From Anthopleura xanthogrammica (lineage: Eukaryota; Cnidaria; Anthozoa; Actiniaria; Actiniidae): 64,000 bases of DNA. The notes under the pieces are model-generated. The model ran no database searches, was not told the origin of the DNA, and worked only from the letters and a program-made list of their open reading frames with translations. The first letter of the stretch is position 1. Each line of letters begins with the position of its first letter. The position numbers and the translations under genes are program-made. This document shows positions 12,100 to 23,400 of the stretch, one piece after another. The stretch covers positions 867,501 through 931,500 of the forward strand of contig OZ025208.1 of assembly GCA_964019055.1 (NCBI GenBank), read 5' to 3'.

Positions 12100-12712
12100 A
12101 TATGCACCTTTATACCTTGGGCGTGATGTTTTCCCATTTCAGGCCACGTGTCATTCCCTAGAGTATTATTTCTTGATAGACCCCTTTCACATGATATCAA
12201 ATCAGCTTAATTTGGAGAACAAAACAAAAGAATTTCAATCTCCTGAGAATTGGAACCTATTGTTTTGTCCTCCAAATTGAGCTGCATTCAGACGTGCTGG
12301 GAGGGCTCTCTATTGGTTGTGCATGAAAAGGCATATGAATATGGATACAACCAAAGAATCTTATGCTTAAGAAAATGACACATGGTTACCTATTTACCTT
12401 GGGCGTAATGTTTTCCATTTCAGACCATGTGTCATTCCCTAGAGTATCATTTCTTTGTTTAACGGTTGTGCATGAGAAGACACATGAATATGGATACAAC
12501 TCAAACAAAGAATCTTATTCTCAAGAGAATGACATATGGTTACCTCCTTACCTTGGGCGTAATGTTTACCCATTTCAGACCATGTGTCATTCCCTAGAGT
12601 ATCATTTCTTTGTTTAACGGTTGTGCATGAGAAGACACATGAATATGGATACAACTCAAACAAAGAATCTTATTCTCAAGGGAATGACACGTGGTCTGAA
12701 ATGGAAAATTAA
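12100..12712. mobile_element. Cluster of CTTGGGCGTAATG-family MITE units
   Basis: At least three copies of GGGCGTAATGTTTTCCCATTTCAGACC ... CCCTAGAGTATCATTTC, with inverted partners (GAATGACACGTGGTCTGAAATGG at about 12680-12702). A spacing of about 168 bp gives a local tandem look. It lies in the 3' flank of gene A; a shorter version is at 19670-20090. Confidence 0.65.
12181..12304. mobile_element. CAGCTCAATTTGGAGGACAAAACA-family hairpin MITE, copy 1
   Basis: Near-palindrome of about 125 bp: AATCAGCTTAATTTGGAG ... AATTTCAATCTCCTGAGAATTGG ... TTGTCCTCCAAATTGAGCTGCATT. Further copies are at about 19716, 32097, 38353 (half), 41961, 42396 and 62249. Confidence 0.8.
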
Positions 12713-12771
12713 TATGCAATTAAAAACCAAGTTGGTCTGCAGTAGTTAAAAAATAGCAATAGCAAATAGAA

Positions 12772-12931
12772 CAAGGGGGGATCCAGGAATTTGTTGAGAG
12801 GAGGGTCCAATAATGTATACTCATACAAAATTTACTTCAAACCTAAATTTCAGGATAAAACAAATAATGGAGCCGCTTAGGTATGACAGGGGGTCTGGAC
12901 CCCCCTGACCCTCTCCCTGGATCCACCCTTG
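12772..12931. mobile_element. GGATCCAGG-ended MITE, copy 1
   Basis: About 160 bp with inverted ends CAAGGGGGGATCCAGG / CCTGGATCCACCCTTG. The internal sequence (AATAATGGAGCCGCTTAGG) is non-coding. Its duplicate is at 20153-20315 in the second unit. Confidence 0.75.
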
Positions 12932-13026
12932 TAGAAAAAAATGGATATAAATATAAGTGCATGTGCATGTGTATATTCAAAGAACATTGATATCAGTCAT
13001 TGCACCAGTTTTCCCTTTTCACTACA

Positions 13027-16000
13027 CTAGTAAACAAGGGGAGATAGTTTAAGCAAAGGACTCACAGATTTGTTAATAAGATGAAATCGAGTGGATCCCA
13101 ATAAGATATCACCATGCCAACGGGTAACCACGGCAACCATGTTTTTGGCCCCAACTTGTTGCAGTAAGTGTAACAGCTTTTCTCCTGCACCAGTTTCACC
13201 ATCATCATCGAAATCTTCCAAGTAGGAGTCAGTTTCTTCATCAAAAATCCTGTAGGCTAGTATATTGTAGGTTGCCTTGGCAACAAGTCGGACCTTCTTC
13301 ACCTCGGCTAACACTTGGTCTACTTGGTCTCGAGATGTAACGAAAGCAAGGTGGGCTTGGAATGCGCTCTTGCGATCTTCAAGACAAGCTCCGTGGATGA
13401 TCTTAGGAGAACTTGACTTTGGAATCTCTGTATAATAATCCACTGCATTCCTTTTCACGAAGTCAAAATACTTATCCAGCCTGGCAAGTATTTCCTGTTC
13501 TTGATCAGGCATCAAGGTTTCCACAATGCCTTCTGACTGGAGTAATTTCAAAGCGCTTCGATGGAAATGCTTAAACCTGTCACGCCTTAATGGAATTCCC
13601 CCATGCCAGCGAGACACTGTGACCATCACATTCTGAACATCAAGGATTTCTAGCAAATGAAGAAGACTTGCTCCTGCGAGGTACTCACCATCATCGTCAC
13701 AATCTTGAACCATAGAACGTCTATTTTCGTCGTATATTCTGTACGCTTGGACGTTGTAAGTTGCGTTCGCGATGTCTTGATCTTTCTTAAGTTCTTTGGA
13801 AACTTGATCAACTTGTTCCCTCGATGAGACGACAGCAAGATGGGCTTGGAATGAGCTCTTGTGGTCCTGAACTTTTTCCCCGTGCATGATCTTGATCTTA
13901 GCTTGTAGGGTTGTGTGGGGACGGGGTATTCCATGCTGTTTCAAGTGCTCCAAAAATTCGTCTCCTTTCTTCAATAGCTTCTGTACATCAGTTGATGTTA
14001 ACTTCACAAGATCAGCTTCCTGGAGCAATTCCAAAGCAAGTTGGTTGATGTGCCTGAACCTTGTACGTCCCAGTGCAATTCGGCTATGCCATCGTGTGAC
14101 AATGACGATCACATCTTTAGCATCAGTTGTTTGCAGCATGTGCAGGAGGCTTGCACCTGCGAAATTTTCACCATCATCATCAAAGTCTTCAATGCAAGAC
14201 TCTCCTTCAAAAATCCTATATGCATAAGCGTTATATGTTGCCTTAGCAACTTGACGATCTTTCTTCAGCTCAGCCAATACTTGTTCAACTTGGTCTTGTG
14301 TAGTGATCACTGCAAGATGGGCTTGGAACATGCTTTGGTGGTCCTCGATAGTTTTCCCATGGGATATTTCAATCTTAAAAGATTGTGGTTCTGGAATGAT
14401 GGAAGGACGCTGTGGTAAATTTTGTTTGATGAAGTCAACATATTCTTCGACTTCTTTCAACACTTCTTGTTCCTTTGAAGGCGTTTTGTTCTCAAAAAGC
14501 CCCGAAGAACGAAGCAGGTCCAAAGTTTGCTCATTTATCAGGTTTCCTTCAGGCTCCAGGAGTACTCCTCGATGCCAGCATGTCAAGATAGCAACCACGT
14601 TCCTGGCATCAGTCATCTCCAGCAAGCGTAATAGCCTTGGTCCTACATTCGTTGAGCCATAATCATCACAATTTTCAATGAAAGACTTTCTTTCTTTGTT
14701 GAAAAATCTGCAAGTCTTTATCATGCACGAAGCATCTGCGATGTTGGAGTTTTTCTCCAGCTTTTTAAGTACTTGATCTGCTTGATCCAGCGATGTGATA
14801 AAGGCAAGATGAACTTGGAAAATGCTCTCGCCGTCTTTAAATTGTTTCCCGTGTACGATCTTAAGGCTTGGGCTTCCAGGATCCTGAGTTGCTTTCTCAG
14901 TACTCTTCCCTCTTTGGGTTTCATCCGTCGTCTTGTTAGGATCCTGGGTTGCAGCCTCAGTACTCTTTGCTTTTTGGAGTTCATCCATCGTCTCATCAGG
15001 ATCTTGAGTTGCAGCCTCAGTGCTCTTTGCTGGATCATCTTTATCATATCTGGAATCGGAATCCTCATGAACATCCTCATCTGAATGCAGCAATGCTAAA
15101 ATGGATATAAGCACAATAAAATAGATATAATGCTAACCAGTATTACAGTAAATATCGAGAAAGGGTAGAACATGATGAGAACACTTGCAACTATTCTTAA
15201 CTCATGGTTTTCTTTCTTTTTCTCCGACCAAGGACTAACGTCTGAACCGTCAGTTGAGCTCCAAACTTCTTTTACACGTTGTTTAAGGTTTCACCGGAAA
15301 TGAGTTCAAAACTCGCGAAGATATAATTTTTGCAAAGTGTGCGGAATTTTGTACGAAAATCTTTGCTGGTAAGCATCTCTCGCCTACCAACGAATATTTT
15401 CATTAAAAAAATTTTCGATATCTGAAAGTTCATATCTTCGCGAGTTTTGAACTTCCTTCCTTCACACTAGCTTTACAGTTTACTATTTTAACAAGCTTTT
15501 TTTAAACTATGGTAAGTTTTATTCTGTCCTGTGAGTTTTGGATACCTTTGGAATTACACGATGAAAGCGCGTTGATGGCACGGTGCATATGTATTTGTTT
15601 CTAAATCAGACTTGACACATTGTCGACTAAGCAGCATCTTCTTGCCGTTATTCAGTTAAGATTCTGAAAGCTGGTTAAACCGTGTGACGTATCCATGGAG
15701 ACCTCCCATTCAACCAACTGACGGTCAAGTAACCTGAGCAAACACATGGACCGTATGGTTACCGTAAAATATTTTAGTGACCTACCTTTAAGGAGTTCAC
15801 GAGCTCTTTTGTAGTCTTCTTCACTTATAGTGACATCTACTTCGACAGCATCACCGGCTTCTGCCTGTTCCTTTAGTCCAACTTCATTTACAAACACGTT
15901 TTCAATATCTTCTTTTAGTCGACCTGTTTGGTACCTGCCAAAACAAAAATTATTTTAGCTTACATCTACAGAATCCCCACTATGTTGTTTGAACTTAACC

Positions 16001-16343
16001 ACAATTTTTTTTTCTTTTGTTCATTTTGTTATGCCAATGATCATAATAATAATAATAATGGGAAGTTCTTATATAGCGCATTTCACATCGTCTCAATGCG
16101 CTTTACAATTTTTGACCAGTGGAGGACTTTACGGGCTGCATATTAAGGCGCTATTAGCAGCCGTGCAGCTTACAATCATGAGTGAATTGTTAGTAATTAG
16201 TGTTATGCCTCCAAATTGGGATAGGCTGTTGAACCGGGAGACAATCCCCTACTCTTACTCGAATAATTCAACAGGTTCTTTTATGTCCCCCATTTACAGG
16301 TTAAGAAAGGGTTGGGAGACAGGGCCTACGGTTTAAAGTCCTA

Positions 16344-16374
<31 letters not shown>

Positions 16375-16386
16375 TATACGGATGTG

Positions 16387-16422
<36 letters not shown>

Positions 16423-18222
16423 AACCCTGAGTGTTGGTCCGGCCGGGACTCGAACCACGACCTCCCGCACAACAGACCGACGCTCTTACCAACTGAGATA
16501 ACCGGGTGGCGCTAAGCTCTTGTGAAACTTCCCTCATGACAAAAGTCATTGTTTGAGGAGTAACAATAAGTTCTACTTTTCGTGAAAATTTCTCACCAAG
16601 GAGTCCCGTGCCGTGACCGTGACAGTGACTTGTCTGAGCATTTTGATTGGACGAGCAGTGATCTCACGCGCCTGGTTCATAGGATTTTAATTCCGTGTCA
16701 TGTGCCGTATTGTTTCGTGGTCCTGCAAAATGTATTCGAAAATGTATTTCCTTACCTTGTCCATAATTGTTCCAAACCATTCAAGGTCTTCACCCTGATA
16801 TAGAGTCTTACATATCCCCCTGTCATGGCAATCACCAGAGCTCCAGTCGGGAGAACAAATTCCTTCACCATTTTCAAAAAAGTGTCAGGATCGTCTTTAT
16901 ATTTGTAAAGTATCCATGCACTACCAGCCATCCAGGCTCCTCTGGAGGCTAGCTTGATGGTTGCCTGAATAGTGATTTCTGTATAAGAGAAAGATTTGGC
17001 ATTTTATTGTTGTCAGCAACTGTCTTTCTCAGTCACACCTGTTAGAGAATTGCTGCTACGAGTCTGTGTATGTTGCTTATGTGTGTGTTGTAAGTGTGTA
17101 CCAGACCTAAGCCTTGTAACACAAGCATAGACATCAGCAACATATACAGACTCATTTGTACATTGCTCATTATCAGCAACTGTCTTTCTTCACACCTGTT
17201 AGAGAAGAGCTGCAACAAGTCCGTGTATGTTGCCGATGCTGGTGTTGTAAGTGTGTACCAGACCTAAACCTTGTAACACAAGCATAGGCATTAGCAACAT
17301 ATACAGACTCAGTTGTACATTGCTCATTATCAGCAACTGTCTTTCTTCACACCTGTTAGAGAAGAGCTGTAACGAGTCTGTGTATGTTGCTGATGCTAGC
17401 TTGTGTTGTAAGTTAAAACCCAGACTTCTGTTTGTAGGCTACGTGGCTTCACCTACCTGGATATACGATGACTTGTGTAGTTCTACCTTGATCGATCGCA
17501 TCTCGCAATTCCCTTATTTGCTTATCAAATTCTTCCTGTCTAGCGGTATTCTTCGATATCTCTTCCTCCATGCACCACCACTTCAGCTCATTCAAATCCT
17601 TGTTATCAGTTTCAGCTATAGGGGAAGCAAGGCATTCATCTATCTTTCTTTCACAATCCTCCCTTGTCCTAGGACCAGGATCTATTGAACAAAATATACC
17701 TAGTAGAGCTTCTTTGATCTCGCTCCAGTAGTTTTCAAAATCCTCATCGCTAATTTCCATGTTGTTGACATGAGCATATATTGTATTCCGATAGTACTTT
17801 ATTCTTGCCATATTTGCTTCCGGGGAATTATCTCTCGGGTCGGCCATGGGTAGCTTGTCCCATCCAGTGACAGCTGGAGCTTCAAGACTACAGATATTTC
17901 TCAGCAGCTTAAACAGTAAAGTAATGTCGAATGATTTGGACTCGACTACAACACCCTCGGCAACACAAGTTGAAGGATACAGAATATTCCACTGATCCTG
18001 GGTCAGTATCCTCCTTTCTCTCAAGCCATCTAAGGTATCGAACACAGAAGGATCCCTTAGTTTGTTCATCAGATCTGTTGGAAGAATTTTCGAGTCGAAC
18101 AATTCTCTAAGTGCGTGAGTTCCTCCACAAATCAACAGTCTTGTCAGTTTCACGAAATTCGTTTTCTGACGAGAAGCCTCCAATTCTTCACCTAAACGGT
18201 TAGCAACATTCCCAGCGGCCAT
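13027..18222 (-). CDS. Fusion gene A: HEPN (DZIP3 type) + TRADD-N-like + four IMPACT domains, 1068 aa
   Basis: Exons on the minus strand: 17457-18222, 16756-16978, 15786-15934 and 13027-15095; phases agree and the total is 1069 codons with stop. Residues 1-200: HEPN_DZIP3-type domain (LTRLLICGGTHALRELF, FDITLLFKLL, and YYRNTIYAHVNNMEIS with R145-x5-H151). Residues 205-250: charged helix, probably coiled coil. Residues 257-380: mixed alpha/beta segment (VLPTGALVIA, GLEQLWTRYQTGRL, VEVDVTISEEDYKRARELL), best read as a TRADD-N-like domain. Residues 395-450: acidic linker with three KSTEAATQDP repeats. Four IMPACT domains begin near residues 459, 621, 781 and 943. Domain 1 is degenerate (DDYG, TCWHRG); 2-4 keep FDDDGE/CDDDGE and RWH. 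The start was chosen at MAAGNV because gene B shares it. Function is unknown; RNA sensing or control of translation is inferred from the domains. Confidence 0.85.
16044..16513 (-). mobile_element. tRNA-derived SINE in intron 3 of gene A
   Basis: On the minus strand it opens with a tRNA-like head (GGTTATCTCAGTTGGTAAGAG as A box, GGTTCGAGTCC at 16446-16456 as B box) and ends in an (ATT)n tail at about 16044-16059, next to a CGCATTGAGACGATGTG-type tail region. About 470 bp. Gene B's matching intron lacks it, diverging right after CAATGATCAT, so it inserted after the duplication or was lost with a deletion in copy B. Confidence 0.82.
17009..17440. repeat. Intron 1 minisatellite of gene A
   Basis: Roughly three units of 140-180 bp built from CAGCAACTGTCTTTCTTCACACC, GAGAAGAGCTGCAAC, GTGTATGTTGC and GTGTACCAGACCTAA. 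The array is also in gene B at 24215-24630 with different unit lengths. Confidence 0.8.
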
Positions 18223-19370
18223 ATTTGTGTTCACAGATCAGCACAATATTAATGTCTATGTATCAAGAATAATGGATTGTAATCCATAGACACTAAAACG
18301 GATTCAGGGATTGTTATTTTTCTGAGAGATGATAAACTCATGAATATTTATGAGTTCTAGGAAATCTCGGTCATTGGGGACTGGGATGTAGTCGGCTCCA
18401 GTCTCATTCTATTATTATGATGGGACTGTGTAAATAGATGAAGGTAGTACAGCTAGATGTGGTGGAGGGGGGGGGGGGGGGGGGGGGGGTGGGCCTGTTC
18501 TTGAAGTCAAGCCCAGTAATCATGAAAAGATAATAATATTAAATTAATTAATTATATGATTATCAATGAAATACCTATATTTCTCTATTTCAAAAACTTG
18601 ATATTTTCACATGTGAAGATATCATCACTATGGCAACATACTTCTTATAGCAGAAAAAAAGCTTTCTTTTCTTTCTCATCGATAATTGTATAATAAACAG
18701 AATATTACATGGGCACTTGGAGATACAAATTTTATCTTCTCGTGTTGAAAATTTCTAACTCGTTCACTGTGCTCACTTGTGAGAGATCTTTTCAACACTC
18801 GAAGATAAAATTTGTATCTCCGCGCGCCCATGTAATATCCTCTATATATTATATTAGTCAAAGCAGCACATACTATCCCTGTCTTTGCTGTAAACAGTTT
18901 AAACAGTGAAACTGAAAATTAATATTAATAATTTACTCTTCTATAAACAATATTTACACAGTATTAACTAATAACAATAAATCAATATTATCAAGTTATT
19001 TCAATATTAGAATATTATCTATTAAAATTTTAAATAAAAAGTTCTAGTGATGTAATTGTTTGTACAAGAATATTTGCCATCACTATAATAATAATTTATC
19101 AAGCAGCAATAACACCTTACACATAGTTATTTAAATCAAAATCATTTGTTTTTGAAAAACTAGTGATTCACTACTAGTTATCAATGTTTTCTTATACACA
19201 ATGGCTCACAATATAGTTTATCTTTAAGTATTGAACCTTCAAACTCCACAAAAAGTTTATAATAACTGTGCTTTCTTCACAGAATGTTCACCCATAATGT
19301 TATGTGGAAAGTGGAAGAAATGAATACAGAACTTACCGATGTTGTGGTGGGTATATCATGAAAATTAAAC
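18223..19370. other. 5' flank of gene A
   Basis: Holds a G homopolymer of about 22 bases (18467-18489), a MITE (18703-18842), and AT-rich DNA up to the unit border. At about 19336 the minus strand reads CCACAACATCG|GTAAGT, a good splice donor that could end a non-coding first exon; gene B has CATCAG|GTAAGT at 26674. Confidence 0.5.
18703..18842. mobile_element. Palindromic MITE upstream of gene A
   Basis: Arms TTACATGGGCACTTGGAGAT ACAAATTTTATCTTC and GAAGATAAAATTTGTATCTC CGCGCGCCCATGTAA, about 60 bp each, around a short centre. Duplicated at about 25908-26048. Confidence 0.75.
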
Positions 19371-19715
19371 ATCCAACATCCTTGTTTTAATTCGCTGCAT
19401 AAACCTACTCCTCTTTTCCCATCCCCTCCTTGCTAACCAACTCCTTCCTCTAAATATTACTGTAAGTTACTGCGAATGTTCTTGTAAACATTTTTTTCTC
19501 ATCGATGTTATATAACATCAATTGTACAATATTTTCTATGTGTATATTATAATATACTGTATTATGCTTTGATTAATAGTCCTCTACAATGCAAGCTTTC
19601 TACAGATTACTATCTTTTTTATAATCTTCCACGAGAAAGGTAAGCACATGTTATGTACACAGAGTTCCATATGCACCTTAATACCTTGGGCGTGATGTTT
19701 TCCCATTTCAGGCCA

Positions 19716-19841
19716 ACCCTTTCACATGATATCAAATCAGCTTAATTTGGAGGACAAAACAAAAGAATTTCAATCTCCTGAGAAATGGAACCTTATTGTT
19801 TTGTCCTCCAAATTGAGCTGCATTCAGACATGCTGCAAGGG
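19716..19841. mobile_element. CAGCTCAATTTGGAGGACAAAACA-family hairpin MITE, copy 2
   Basis: Duplicate of copy 1 in the second unit, carrying TCAGCTTAATTTGGAGGACA and TTGTCCTCCAAATTGAGCTG as inverted arms. Here the adjoining CTTGGGCGTGATG element is truncated directly against it. Confidence 0.8.
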
Positions 19842-20152
19842 CCTTCTATTGGTTGTGCATGAAAAGGCATATGAATATGGATACAACCAAAGAATCTTAT
19901 GCTTAAGAAAATGACACATGGTTACCTATTTACCTTGGGCGTAATGTTTTCCCATTTCAGACCATGTGTCATTCCCTTGAGTATCATTTCTTTGTTTAAT
20001 GGTTGTGCACGAGAAGACACATGAATATGCCTGGATACAATTCAAACAAAGAATCTTCTCAAGAGAATGACACGTGGTCTGAAATGGAAAATTAATATGC
20101 AATTAAAAACCAAGTTGGTCTGCAGTAGTTTAAAAATAGCAATAGCGAATAG

Positions 20153-20315
20153 AACAAGGGCGGATCCAGGAATTTGTTGAGAGGGGGGTCCAAATGTATA
20201 CTTCATACAAAATTTACTTCAAACCCAAATTTCAGGATAAAACAAATAATGGAGCTGCTTAGGTATGACAGGGGGTCTGGACCCCCCCCTGATCCTCCCC
20301 CTGGATCCACCCTTG
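20153..20315. mobile_element. GGATCCAGG-ended MITE, copy 2
   Basis: Duplicate of the element at 12772-12931, with ends CAAGGGCGGATCCAGG and CCTGGATCCACCCTTG. This copy keeps a better matched end pair. Confidence 0.75.
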
Positions 20316-20416
20316 TAGAAAAAAATGGATATAAATATAAGTGCATGTGCATGTGTATATTCAGAGAACATTGATATCATAAGCAGTCGTTGCACCAGTT
20401 TTCTTTCTTCACTACA

Positions 20417-23400
20417 CTAGTAAACAAGGGGAGATAGTTTAAGCAAATGACTCACAGATTTGTTAATAAGACGAAATCGAGTGGATCCCAATAAGATATC
20501 ACCATGCCAACGGGTAACCACGGCAACCATGTTTTTGGCCCCAGCTTGTTGTAGTAAGTGTAACAGCTTTTCTCCTGCACCAGTTTCGCCATCATCATCG
20601 AAATCTTCCAAGTAGGAGTCAGTTTCTTCATCAAAAATCCTGTAGGCCAGTATATTGTAGGTTGCCTTGGCAACAAGTCGGACCTTCTTCACCTCGGCTA
20701 ACACTTGGTCTACTTGGTCTCGAGATGTGACAACAGCAAGATGGGCTTGGAATGCGCTCTTGCGATCTTCAAGACAAGCTCCGTGGATGATCTTAGGACA
20801 ACTTGATTTTGGAATCTCTGTATAATAATCCACTGCATTCCTTTTCACGAAGTCAAAATACTTATCCAGCCTGGCAAGTATTTCCTGTTCTTGATCAGGC
20901 ATCAAGGTTTCCACAAGACCTTCTGACTGGAGTAATTTCAAAGCGCTTCGATGGATATGCTTAAACCTGTCACGCCTTAATGGAATTCCCCCATGCCAGC
21001 GAGACACTGTGACCATCACATTCTGAACATCAAGGAATTCTAGCAAATGAAGAAGACTTGCTCCTGCGAGGTACTCACCATCATCGTCACAATCTTGAAC
21101 CACAGAACGTCTATTTTCGTCGTATATTCTGTCAGCTTGGATGTTGTAAGTTGCGTTCGCGATGTCTTGATCTTTCTTGAGTTCTTTGGAAACTTGATCA
21201 ACTTGTTCCCTCGATGAAACGACAGCAAGATAGGCTTGGAATGAGCTCTTGTGGTCCTGAACTTTTTCCCCGTGCATGATCTTAATCTTAGCTTGTAGGG
21301 TTGTGTGGGGACGGGGTATTCCATGCTGTTTCAAGTGCTCCAAAAATTCGTCTCCTTTCTTCAATAGCTTCTGTACATCAGTTGATGTTAACTTCACAAG
21401 ATCAGCTTCCTGGAGCAATTCCAAAGCAAGTTGGTTGATGTGCCTGAACCTTGTACGTCCCAGGGCAATTCGGCTATGCCATCGTGTGACAATGACGATC
21501 ACATCTTTAGCATCAGTTGTTTGCAGCATGTGCAGGAGGCTTGCACCTGCGAAATTTTCACCATCATCATCAAAGTCTTCAATGCAAGACTCTCCTTCAA
21601 AAATCCTATATGCATAGGCGTTATATGTTGCCTTAGCAACTTGACGATCTTTCTTCAGCTCAGCCAATACTTGTTCAACTTGGTCTTGTGTAGTGATCAC
21701 TGCAAGATGGGCTTGGAACGTGCTTTGGTGGTCCTCGATAGTTTTCCCATGGAATATTTCAATCTTAGAAGATTGTGGTTCTGGAATGATGGAAGGATGC
21801 TGTGGTAAATTTTGTTTGATGAAGTCAAAATATTCTTCGACTTCTTTCAACACTTCTTGTTCCTTTGAAGGCGTTTTGTTCTCAAAAAGCCCCGAAGAAC
21901 GAAGCAGGTCCAAAGTTTGCTCATTTATCAGGTTTCCTTCAGGCTCCAGGAGTACTCCTCGATGCCAGCATGTCAAGATAGCAACCACGTTCCTGGCATC
22001 AGTCATCTCCAGCAAGCGTAATAACCTTGCTCCTACATTCGTTGAGCCATAATCATCACAATTTTCAATGAAAGACTTTCTTTCTTTGTTGAAAAATCTG
22101 CAAGCCTTTATCATGCACGAAGCATCTGCGATGTTGGAGTTTTTCTCCAGCTTTTTAAGTACTTGATCTGCTTGATCCAGCGATGTGATAAAGGCAAGAT
22201 GAACTTGGAAAATGCTCTCGCCGTCTTTAAATTGTTTCCCGTGTACGATCTTAAGGCTTGGGCTTCCAGGATCCTGAGTTGCTTTCTCAGTACTCTTCCC
22301 TCTTTGGGTTTCATCCGTCGTCTTGTTAGGATCCTGGGTTGCAGCCTCAGTACTCTTTGCTTTTTGGAGTTCATCCATCGTCTCATCAGGATCTTGAGTT
22401 GCAGCCTCAGTGCTCTTTGCTGGATCATCTTTATCATATCTGGAATCGGAATCCTCATGAACATCCTCATCTGAATGCAGCAATGCTAAAATGGATATAA
22501 GCACAATAGAATAGATATAATACTAACCAGTATTACAGTAAATATCGAGAAAGGGTAGAACACGATGAGAACACTTGCAATGATCCTTAACTCATGGTTT
22601 TCTTTCTTTTTCTCCGACCAAGGACTAACGTCTGAACCGTCAGTTGAGTCCCAAATTTCTTTTACACGTTGTTTAAGGTTTCGAAATGAGTTCAAAGCTC
22701 GAAAATATTTGCTGGTAAGCATCTCTCGCCTACCAACGAATATTTTCATTAAAACATTTTCGATATCTGAAAATTCATATCTTGGCGAGTTTTGAACTTC
22801 CTTCCTTCACACTAGCTTTACAGTTTACTATTTTAACAAGCTTTTTTTAAACTATGGTAAGTTTTATTCTGTCCTGGGAGTTTTGGATACCTTTGGAATT
22901 ACACTATGAAAGCTCGTTTTTTGGCACGGTGCATGTATATTGGTTTCTAAATCAGACTTGACACATTGTCAGTCGACCAAGCAGCATCTTCTTACCGTTA
23001 TTTCAGTACGGGCGTTTTCCATTAGTCTGGCCGGCCAAAAGGCCTTTTTCTCGAGTGTTTTGCCTATATACTTTCCATCAGAAAAGTGGATACAATTTTG
23101 GAATTGCTTGATCTGGCTGGACAGTTCTGATTAATAATGAAATTCTATTTATGAATGGACTGGTCTGGCCGGCAAGTTCTGACTAATGAAAAGCACCCTA
23201 AGATTTTGAAAGTTGATTGAACCGTGTAATTTATACATGAAGTCCTCCCATTCAGGCAACCAGCTGACGGTCAAGTAACCTGAGCAAGCACATGGACAGT
23301 ATGGTTACAGTACGATTACCGTAAAATATTTTAGCGACCCACCTTTAAGGAGTTCACGAGCTCTTTTGTAGTCTTCTTCACAAATAGTGACATCTACTTC

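Larger units (their letters stand above)
11796..19370. repeat. Tandem segmental duplication, unit 1 (contains fusion gene A)
   Basis: The left edge begins CATCCTTGTTTTAATTTGCTGC, and the same sequence restarts at about 19379. The two units match through the 3' flank, all four exons, introns and about 1.1 kb of 5' flank (to GAATACAGAACTTACC at 19324 and 26661). The offset is about 7390 bp at exon 4 and 7181 bp at exon 1; the difference comes from intron indels, mainly a SINE in this unit. Confidence 0.9.

Noticed and set aside
13886..14662. Plus-strand frames inside the fusion gene A exon (and the same in gene B)
   Set aside because: Shadows opposite the conserved IMPACT repeats; they recur with the repeat period and have no start context or introns.
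15989..16336. 115-codon plus-strand frame
   Set aside because: Lies within the SINE on the opposite strand; no protein resemblance.
16756..16978. Transmembrane segment in fusion gene A exon 2
   Set aside because: The hydrophobic stretch is short and is replaced in gene C by a clearly soluble strand-helix pattern (VVLVDVKGRTSTDLVLW), so a TRADD-N-like fold fits better.
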